The notes under the pieces were generated by a model. That model saw only the letters and a program-made list of their open reading frames with translations, did no database searches and had not been told where the DNA came from. From positions 3,224,001 through 3,288,000 of the forward strand of contig NZ_CP020809.1 of assembly GCF_002157835.1 (NCBI RefSeq): a stretch of 64,000 nucleotides of DNA. The letters run 5' to 3'. A program made the position numbers and the translations under genes. The stretch is from Mycobacterium dioxanotrophicus (lineage in GTDB: Bacteria; Actinomycetota; Actinomycetes; Mycobacteriales; Mycobacteriaceae). Of this stretch, positions 57,919 through 64,000 are shown piece after piece (position 1 is the stretch's first letter; each line of letters begins with the position of its first letter).

Positions 57919-60246
57919 TCAGGCCGCCGCCGTCGCGAGCTGTTCAGCCGGCTCCAGCGCCTGGGCGATGATGTCGGCGACGTCGGTCATCGGCTTGACC
58001 TCCAACGCCTCCAACACCTCCGCGGGCACGTCGTCGAGATCGGGCTCGTTGCGAATCGGGATGAAGACCGTCTTGAGCCCGGCCCGTTGCGCCGCAAGCA
58101 GTTTCTGCTTGACGCCGCCGATGGGCAGCACCCGCCCGTTCAGCGTGACCTCGCCGGTCATGCCGACGTCGCCGCGCACTTGGCGCCCGGTGGCCATCGA
58201 CACCAGTGCCGTGACCATCGTGACGCCGGCCGACGGGCCGTCCTTGGGCACCGCGCCCGCGGGCACGTGCACGTGAATCTGCCGATCCAGTGCCTTCGGG
58301 TCGACGCCCAACTGGTCGGCGTGTGCCCGCACGTAGGACAGCGCGATCTGCGCCGACTCCTTCATCACATCACCCAGCTGACCGGTCAGCTTGAGCCCCG
58401 GCTCCCCATCGTTGGCGTTGGCCTCGATGTAGAGCACGTCGCCGCCCAGACCTGTGACGGCCAGACCGGTCGCCACCCCCGGCACCGCGGTGCGCTCGGT
58501 GGATTCCGGCGTGAACCGCGGACGGCCCAGGTAGTCAACGAGATCCGGCTCATCAATGATGACGTTCACGATTCCGCCGTCGTCGAGTTTCGTGGTGACC
58601 TTGCGCAACGCCTTGGCCAGCAACCGCTCGAACTGCCGCACGCCCGGCTCGCGGGTGTAGTCCGCGGCGATCTTGCGCAGGGCGGCGTCGGTCACCGACA
58701 CCTCCTCGGCCGTCAGGGCCGCGCGTTCGGCCTGCCGGGGGAGCAGGTAGTCGCGTGCGATGGCGACCTTGTCGTCCTCGGTGTAGCCATCGAGCTGGAT
58801 CAGCTCCATGCGGTCCAGCAGGGCGGACGGGATGTTCTCGATGACGTTGGCCGTCGCCAGGAACACCACGTCGGACAGGTCCAGGTCCAGCTCCAGGTAG
58901 TGGTCGCGGAACGTGTGGTTCTGCGCGGGGTCCAGCACCTCCAGCAGCGCGGCCGACGGATCGCCCCGGTAGTCGGAGCCCACCTTGTCGATCTCGTCCA
59001 GCAGCACAACGGGATTCATCGAACCTGCCTCGCCGATGGCCCGCACGATACGGCCGGGCAGCGCGCCGACGTAGGTGCGGCGGTGGCCACGGATCTCGGC
59101 TTCGTCACGCACGCCGCCGAGGGCGACCCGCACGAACTTGCGGCCCAGCGCGCGGGCAACGGACTCACCCAGCGACGTCTTGCCGACCCCGGGCGGGCCG
59201 GCCAGCACCATCACGGCACCCGAACCACGTCCGCCGACGACGGCCATGCCGCGCTGGGCGCGACGGGCCCGCACGGCCAGGTATTCAACGATGCGGTCCT
59301 TGACGTCGTCGAGCCCGTGGTGATCGGCGTCCAGAATTTCGCGGGCCCCCTTGAGGTCCGTCGAATCCTCGGTCCTGACGTTCCACGGCAGGTCCAGCAC
59401 GGTATCGAGCCAGGTGCGGATCCAGCCACCCTCGGGGCTCTGTTCGCTGGCGCGCTCGAGCTTGCCGACCTCACGCAGCGCGGCCTCGCGCACCTTTTCG
59501 GGCAGGTCGGCGGCTTCGACACGGGCCCGGTAGTCATCGGACCCTTCGGGCTCGCCTTCACCCAGTTCCTTGCGGATGGCGGCCAGCTGCTGGCGCAGCA
59601 GGAATTCCTTCTGCTGCTTGTCCATGCCCGAGCGGACATCCTCGGCGATCTTGTCGTTGACCTCGACCTCGGCCAGGTGCTCGCTGGTCCAGTCGATCAG
59701 GACCCGCAGCCGCTCGGCCACGTCGGCGGTTTCCAGCAGCTGACGCTTCTGGACGTCGGTCAGGTACGACGCGTAACCGGCGGTGTCGGCCAGCGCCGAG
59801 GGGTCGGTGATCTTGTTGACCACGTCGACGATCTGCCAGGCCTCACGGCGTTGCAGCATCGCCAGCAGCAGCTTCTTGTATTCGGCGGCCAGCGCGAATG
59901 TCGACTCGTTCGCCGGATCTTCACCGACCTCCTCGACGAAAACCCACAGCGCGGCGCCGGGTCCGGTGGTGCCGGATCCGATGTGGGCGCGCCGTTCACC
60001 GCGGACGACGGCGGCGGCGCCGCCCCCGGGTACACGGCCCACCTGCACGATCGACGCGATCACGCCGTGGGTCGGGTAGCGGTCGTCCAGGCGTGGCGCG
60101 ATCAGCAGTTTGCCGGATTCGCTCGCTTGAGCTGCATCGACAGCCGCACGGGCAGCGTCGTCGAGCCCGATCGGCACCACCATGCCCGGCAGCAGGATCG
60201 GTTCTTGGACGAACAACACCGGCACAGATATTTGTTCGGACATCAA
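57919..60246 (-). CDS. lon: ATP-dependent Lon protease
   Basis: The 775-residue cytoplasmic protease degrades misfolded and regulatory proteins. It has a LON substrate-binding domain (1-200, LFVQEPILLPGMVVPIGLDD), AAA module with Walker A GPPGVGKTSLGESVARALG and pore motif YVGALPGRI, Walker B VVLLDEIDKV, and an S16 protease domain. The catalytic Ser lies in PKDGPSAGVTM (about residue 675) and the Lys in GGVKQKLLAA (about 718). It is absent from M. tuberculosis but present in fast growers, which agrees with the proposed organism. The length is intact. Confidence 0.97.
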   Translation of the reverse strand: MMSEQISVPVLFVQEPILLPGMVVPIGLDDAARAAVDAAQASESGKLLIAPRLDDRYPTHGVIASIVQVGRVPGGGAAAVVRGERRAHIGSGTTGPGAALWVFVEEVGEDPANESTFALAAEYKKLLLAMLQRREAWQIVDVVNKITDPSALADTAGYASYLTDVQKRQLLETADVAERLRVLIDWTSEHLAEVEVNDKIAEDVRSGMDKQQKEFLLRQQLAAIRKELGEGEPEGSDDYRARVEAADLPEKVREAALREVGKLERASEQSPEGGWIRTWLDTVLDLPWNVRTEDSTDLKGAREILDADHHGLDDVKDRIVEYLAVRARRAQRGMAVVGGRGSGAVMVLAGPPGVGKTSLGESVARALGRKFVRVALGGVRDEAEIRGHRRTYVGALPGRIVRAIGEAGSMNPVVLLDEIDKVGSDYRGDPSAALLEVLDPAQNHTFRDHYLELDLDLSDVVFLATANVIENIPSALLDRMELIQLDGYTEDDKVAIARDYLLPRQAERAALTAEEVSVTDAALRKIAADYTREPGVRQFERLLAKALRKVTTKLDDGGIVNVIIDEPDLVDYLGRPRFTPESTERTAVPGVATGLAVTGLGGDVLYIEANANDGEPGLKLTGQLGDVMKESAQIALSYVRAHADQLGVDPKALDRQIHVHVPAGAVPKDGPSAGVTMVTALVSMATGRQVRGDVGMTGEVTLNGRVLPIGGVKQKLLAAQRAGLKTVFIPIRNEPDLDDVPAEVLEALEVKPMTDVADIIAQALEPAEQLATAAA

Positions 60247-60280
60247 ACCTCCAAAGTTCAGTCTGATGCGCTCAACTCTG

Positions 60281-60913
60281 TCAGGCGCTGGTTTGTTCCC
60301 GGAGGTGGTCCCATTTGGCCCTGGCCCGCTTGGCCATCACGACCGTCACCACCATCAGCACGGCCGTGAACGCCAGCGATACGACCGTGTTCACACCGTT
60401 CGCGACGTCGACGGACAGCGAAAAGATGATCGCCAAACTGATCAGCGTCCCGAGCAGCAATCCGATGCCCCACATCGCTGAGAGCGAAACGTTGACGCGC
60501 CTCTTGAACTCCGCCTCGCCGGGGTCGGGGTTCTCCCCGGAGATGACCCGGACCCGCTCGGCGACGATCTGGGTCAGCGGTGTGCCGATGAAGCAGCTGC
60601 CCAGGAACACGACCGCACCGATGCCCCCGACGAGGGTGTTGCCGACCATGAGCATTCGGGCATCCGAGGTAGCCAGGCCGACCGCGAGGCTCAGGCCGAA
60701 GTTCAGCATCAGGTAGCCCGCGAACGGATCGAGGCGGCGGGCCTTGATCGCGTCGTATGACACCTTGATCCCCGCGAGCACGGTGGCCGTCAGCAGTGCG
60801 ACGTATTCCGACACTCCTGCGGCGCGCAGCCCGTAGTAGGCGAGCAGGGGTGGGGCGACATCGAGCAGGATGCCCCGCATCACGGGGCGCAGTGAGTGAT
60901 CTTGGCTCACCAT
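60281..60913 (-). CDS. Polytopic membrane protein (VC0807-type), function unknown
   Basis: The 210-residue protein has five or six hydrophobic segments (GILLDVAPPLLAYYGLRAAG, YVALLTATVLAGIKVSYDAI, FAGYLMLNFGLSLAVGLA, IGAVVFLGSCFIGTPLTQIVAERV, GIGLLLGTLISLAIIF, VNTVVSLAFTAVLMVVTVVM). The arrangement resembles the conserved VC0807 membrane family. It lies 34 bp upstream of lon on the same strand. Confidence 0.85.
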   Translation of the reverse strand: MVSQDHSLRPVMRGILLDVAPPLLAYYGLRAAGVSEYVALLTATVLAGIKVSYDAIKARRLDPFAGYLMLNFGLSLAVGLATSDARMLMVGNTLVGGIGAVVFLGSCFIGTPLTQIVAERVRVISGENPDPGEAEFKRRVNVSLSAMWGIGLLLGTLISLAIIFSLSVDVANGVNTVVSLAFTAVLMVVTVVMAKRARAKWDHLREQTSA

Positions 60914-60970
60914 CGTGAAGATATGGGCATTTCCTGTGAATGCCCTGTGGGCGTTGGTCGACCCGCTGAC

Positions 60971-61010
60971 GCACTCGGCCGGGACAGGCGTGCCTGTCCC
61001 GGCCGAGTGC
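60971..61010. terminator. Terminator after the small secreted gene
   Basis: A perfect 19-bp inverted repeat (GCACTCGGCCGGGACAGGC at 60971-60989, complement at 60992-61010) with only 2 nt between the arms lies 11 bp past the stop of the gene ending at 61022. It is a strong mycobacterial-type terminator without a T tract. Confidence 0.75.
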
Positions 61011-61021
61011 TCATCCGATGG

Positions 61022-61297
61022 CTAGCAGGGATCTCCCGGCGGGGTGAAGTAGGGGACACCTTCGACTGTGTAGCAGGGGATTTCGCCTGGTACGTACGGA
61101 ACGTGGGCTGCGGCGATGGCCGCGCCGGTGGCGACGTCACCGGCGATGTTGGTGCAGCCACCGGCAGAGAAGTGGCGGCCTCCGGCACCTGCGCAGACAT
61201 CCGCGCTCGCGCTCGGGGCGACCACCAGTGGGGCACCGGCAAGAGTTGCGCCCGTGACGGCCGCGGCCGCCAGTAGCGTTACTGTGCGCTTCTTCAT
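61022..61297 (-). CDS. Small secreted Cys-rich protein, 91 aa
   Basis: A signal peptide (MKKRTVTLLAAAAVTGATLAGAPLVVAPSASA) precedes a mature part of about 58 residues with four Cys (DVCAGAGG, GGCTNIAG, EIPCYTVEG, GDPC at the end). Gly, Ala and Pro are abundant. GAGATAACCGATG gives a clear ribosome binding site. It resembles the other small exported protein in the window in design, not in sequence. The function is unknown. Confidence 0.87.
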   Translation of the reverse strand: MKKRTVTLLAAAAVTGATLAGAPLVVAPSASADVCAGAGGRHFSAGGCTNIAGDVATGAAIAAAHVPYVPGEIPCYTVEGVPYFTPPGDPC

Positions 61298-61348
61298 CGG
61301 TTATCTCCTTGTGAATGTGGATATTTGAGCCTGGCCGCGCTGCGGCGG

Positions 61349-62809
61349 TCAGGCGACCTTCGTGACGGCCGGTGGCTTCCAGGTGCCGTCGATGATCGAC
61401 GGCGGAGTTTCCTTGGGCCAGTACAGACGCAGCATGAGATTGAACTTGCCTGCCGGTGCGGGCAGCCAGTTGGCTTCCTTGTCCGGTCCCGGATTGTCGT
61501 GCTGCAGGTAGAGGTCCACCGACCCGTCAGGGTTGGGAACAAAGGTGTTTCGCTGGCTCAGGGTGTAGCGGTTGAGCGGATTGTCGACGAAGAAGTAGCC
61601 CTCGTCGTACATGGTCAACGACCAGAAGCCCTCGACGGGCGGGAACTGGCCCTTGTCGAAATGCAGTGTGTACCTGTTGGAGCCGTCGTAGGGCTGGCCA
61701 CTGGTGTCGGCTTCCGACGTGGGGTACACCGCGTCCTGCGGCCGGTTTGCGCCGAGACCGATGTAGGTGATCATCGCGCGCTGCAGGTAGTCGGTGCCGT
61801 ACTGACCGGTCTGCGTGGTGAACCGCCAGCCGTTGATGGCGTCGGTCGCGGTGAAGCGGGCCAAGATCTTCTCGACGCCCTCTTTGGGGACCGACTGCAG
61901 GGCGGCGGCGACGTCAGGGCCGAGCTTGTTGATGTCGAACTTCTCGCCGGGCACGATGCCGATCTGGGCCATCTTGTCCACGATCGGCCGGTCGGCAGCT
62001 GTCGGCGGGTTGTCCTTCATCAACGTGGCCATCAGGTCGAAGAACGCTTCGGTGCTCATGTTGTTGACCTGGTCACGGACCGGTGTCTTCATGTCGATGG
62101 TGGGATCGACCGTGCCTGCCGGCGGGGTGTAGGGCTTGCCGTACGAGCTCAATGGCACCAGCGAGATCTCGTCCTGCATCTTGTGGACGGCGGCATAATC
62201 CTGCGGTGTGCCATCGCAGTAGATGCGGCCCAGCAGCCACACCGTCGAGGTCGGTGACTTGTACTCTTTCACCCCGGCGGGCAGCGTGCCCTTCCAGCCT
62301 GGACCGGTGATGGCGTAGGTCTGCGGGCCGGTGCCGGTGGTGCGTTTCCCGGGGACCTCGAAGACGTTGGTGTAGCCGTCGAGCATCGGGAACAGGTAGT
62401 AGCGGTCGTGAGCGTCGGGCAGACTCAGCACCCACGGCTCGTTCTTGACGTCGATGAAGCCGTTCGTGTACAGGGTGTCGGCGTTGGGCGCGGTGACATC
62501 GCGGAATTGCGCGTTCGGGTATTCCCGCATCCGCATCAACTGGCCCATGGGTGCGCGCGTGCCGCCCACGTTCTCGACGTTGGTCATCACTCGCCGGGTC
62601 ATCTCAACGGTCACAAGGGAATACCCGTAGACATAGGCATCCAGCGCGATGGCTTTGGCCTCGTCGGGTGTGAGTTGGCCCGAGGTGGGCTTGTCGGGGT
62701 TGTCGGATTTGTCGGACGACGACGGTGAACACGCCGTCGTCGCGACCATGAGCACCGAAGTGCCCAGGGCGGCCAGCCAATAGGCCAGCCGCCGGTATCT
62801 CCCGGTCAC
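61349..62809 (-). CDS. DUF1254/DUF1214-family lipoprotein
   Basis: The 486-residue protein has a lipobox (SVLMVATTACSPS, Cys27). A DUF1254 domain (AKAIALDAYVYGYSLVTVEMTRRVMTN, PNADTLYTNGFIDVKNEPWVLSLPDAHDRYYLFPMLDGYTNVF) and a C-terminal DUF1214 domain (FPPVEGFWSLTMYDEGYFFVDNPLNRYTLSQR, LPAPAGKFNLMLRLYWPKE) follow. The pair of domains is common in mycobacterial secreted proteins of unknown function. It is downstream of the sulfatase gene on the same strand. Confidence 0.92.
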   Translation of the reverse strand: MTGRYRRLAYWLAALGTSVLMVATTACSPSSSDKSDNPDKPTSGQLTPDEAKAIALDAYVYGYSLVTVEMTRRVMTNVENVGGTRAPMGQLMRMREYPNAQFRDVTAPNADTLYTNGFIDVKNEPWVLSLPDAHDRYYLFPMLDGYTNVFEVPGKRTTGTGPQTYAITGPGWKGTLPAGVKEYKSPTSTVWLLGRIYCDGTPQDYAAVHKMQDEISLVPLSSYGKPYTPPAGTVDPTIDMKTPVRDQVNNMSTEAFFDLMATLMKDNPPTAADRPIVDKMAQIGIVPGEKFDINKLGPDVAAALQSVPKEGVEKILARFTATDAINGWRFTTQTGQYGTDYLQRAMITYIGLGANRPQDAVYPTSEADTSGQPYDGSNRYTLHFDKGQFPPVEGFWSLTMYDEGYFFVDNPLNRYTLSQRNTFVPNPDGSVDLYLQHDNPGPDKEANWLPAPAGKFNLMLRLYWPKETPPSIIDGTWKPPAVTKVA

Positions 62810-63006
62810 GAAAACTTGTTCCTCTCTTCAGGGTTCGCCATGTCTATCTGAGTTTGCTGTCGTCTCGTTACAGCTTGGGATACGGAGATGTTCGTGTCAT
62901 GAAATGGTTGCTGTGCGGACGTGGTGTCGCCAACCTGTTGCAGGACGGCGCAATTGATGACCCCGCTGTCGCCGGTGGCGGCAGCGGGGCAGGCGGGTTC
63001 GTCGGT

Positions 63007-64000
63007 CTAGGTGTAGGCGACGTGCACGCGGTGGATGCGCCCTTCGAACGGGAACGGCGCACGTTCGCGGTAGTCCAGCGACACCGGTGAGCCGAGGCAG
63101 GTGCCGATGTCGAGGCAGTCGTTGGCGGTGAACAGCAACGGCGCGCTGATCGGAACCTGTCCAGCGGCGATCGTCTCACCGTCGCGTGCGACGGTGACGT
63201 CGAGTGGGCCGGCCGGGCGTGGCTCGGCGTACTGGGTGGTGACCGTGATGGTCGCGCGTCCCGGCGGCACCTTGTCTGCCGTGCGGATCTTGGTGCGCGA
63301 CAAGATGAACAGGTTGTACTCGTAGCAGAGGTAGCCCTCGTCGAGATACAGGGTCAACCCGCCCGCCGCGGCGCCGAGTGCGTACAGCACGCCGTTGGCG
63401 TTGGCGGGTATGTCCGCGTCGATGGTGACGACGTTGTTCTTGTTGCCCAGGGCGGGAGCACAGAACTCGGGCATGCGTACGGTGTCGCCCGAGAAATCCC
63501 ATTCTGTGTACGGTGGGGCGATGCGCAGTTCGGGGTGGTAGACCGGCACCCACAGGCCACCGCCGATGGGCAGCACCGCATTACGGGCAGCCTCGACCAT
63601 GAACATCTCTCGCATCTGCGCCAGCTTCTCGGGCATCTGGTCGGCGAGATCGTGTGCCTGTGACCAGTCTTCGTCGAGGTGGTACAGCTCCCACGTGTCG
63701 TTGTCGGGGGTCCAGGTGGCGATACCCGGCGGCTGGCCGGGCACCCACGGCAGCCGGGGACCGCGGGCCGAGGCCATCCACCCGTCGTGATAGATGCCCC
63801 GACTGCCCATGACTTCGAAATACTGGGTCTTCTTGCCGCCGGGCGCATTTCGGTCGGCCAGGGTGCGGGCGAAACTCGCACCGGCGAGCGGCATCTGCGG
63901 CTCGCCGTTGACCACCCGCGGCGGCTCGATGCCGACGACGTCGTAGATGGTCGGCACGACATCGTTGCAGTGCAGGAACACATCGCGGGGCGCGGCCTCG
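63007..64000 (-). CDS. Arylsulfatase-type sulfatase, C-terminal part (truncated by window edge)
   Basis: The frame is open to the right edge (EAAPRDVFLHCNDVVPTIYDVVGIEPP), so the N-terminal catalytic part, including the formylglycine Cys, lies outside. The visible 330 or so residues match sulfatase C-terminal regions: FARTLADRNAPGGKKTQYFEVMGSRGIYHDGWMASARG, TWELYHLDEDWSQAHDLADQMPEKLAQMREMFMVEA and a beta-rich tail (EGRIHRVHVAYT). It would hydrolyse sulfate esters. It ends 197 bp before the DUF1254 lipoprotein gene starts. Confidence 0.92.
   Translation of the reverse strand, partial: EAAPRDVFLHCNDVVPTIYDVVGIEPPRVVNGEPQMPLAGASFARTLADRNAPGGKKTQYFEVMGSRGIYHDGWMASARGPRLPWVPGQPPGIATWTPDNDTWELYHLDEDWSQAHDLADQMPEKLAQMREMFMVEAARNAVLPIGGGLWVPVYHPELRIAPPYTEWDFSGDTVRMPEFCAPALGNKNNVVTIDADIPANANGVLYALGAAAGGLTLYLDEGYLCYEYNLFILSRTKIRTADKVPPGRATITVTTQYAEPRPAGPLDVTVARDGETIAAGQVPISAPLLFTANDCLDIGTCLGSPVSLDYRERAPFPFEGRIHRVHVAYT

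Noticed and set aside
57844..60369. An 841-codon open frame on the + strand opposite lon
   Set aside because: It is the antisense shadow of lon in GC-rich DNA; its composition is Arg/Gly/His-rich without any recognisable domain, while the minus frame encodes a complete Lon.

Overview
The window is high-GC actinobacterial DNA from a fast-growing mycobacterium of the Mycolicibacterium / M. smegmatis type. This rests on gene order and family content. From left to right it follows the M. tuberculosis stretch Rv1832-Rv1870c: gcvP, a VWA membrane protein, glcB, two CNNM/CBS genes, guaB1, gnd, blaR/blaI, a thioesterase, the urease operon, ndh, two oxidoreductases, modBC, apa, a small membrane protein, adhA, a CPBP protease, a thiolase-like gene, a reductase and an HhH-GPD gene. 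Blocks absent from that reference order are inserted into it. No rRNA, tRNA, CRISPR array, insertion sequence or prophage was seen.

Layout. 1-6.9 kb: the 3' end of gcvP, then an accessory island with two proteins that join a type VII secretion (ESX) substrate-like helical N-terminus to a C-terminal peptidoglycan-hydrolase-like domain (GH19-like and CHAP/NlpC-like). One of them overlaps a lipoprotein gene. A VWA/solute-binding membrane protein follows. 7-18 kb: glcB, a secreted protein, a 3-methyladenine-glycosylase-annotated protein, a CNNM pair, guaB1, a frameshifted gnd, and blaR/blaI. 17.9-19.3 kb is an iron-regulated spot: an FhuF-like gene behind an IdeR box, then a second IdeR-like box driving a short terminated transcript at the syntenic position of the sRNA MrsI, then a thioesterase. 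19.3-23.7 kb: urease operon ureABCFGD, with no ureE. 23.7-28.9 kb: ndh, an F420-type oxidoreductase, a divergent SDR, and modB-modC with modA lost apart from what looks like its first codons. 29-36.6 kb: apa (frameshifted here), small secreted and membrane proteins, adhA, a CGNR zinc-finger regulator, a CPBP protease and phosphoketolase.

36.7-47.3 kb: a thiolase-like gene, then a polyol/pentitol catabolic operon behind a divergent SorC-type regulator. It holds an FGGY kinase, three dehydrogenases and a ribose-type ABC importer, nearly all overlapping or abutting. 47.4-51.2 kb: a compact two-gene module of a 1060-residue double-P-loop ATPase (AAA plus HerA-like) and a winged-helix-like partner, of unknown role. 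51.3-57.8 kb: a ferredoxin-reductase-type flavoprotein, a DUF72 protein, a lipoprotein, a DUF2236 (MpaB-like) gene between two related small membrane proteins, an HhH-GPD protein, a TfoX-N protein and a cycA-type amino-acid permease. 57.9-64 kb: lon, a membrane protein, a small secreted protein, a DUF1254/DUF1214 lipoprotein and the 3' part of a sulfatase.

Sequence quality. The breaks in gnd and apa fit three missing bases, all in C runs on the coding strand. Sequencing or assembly errors are more likely than true pseudogenes.
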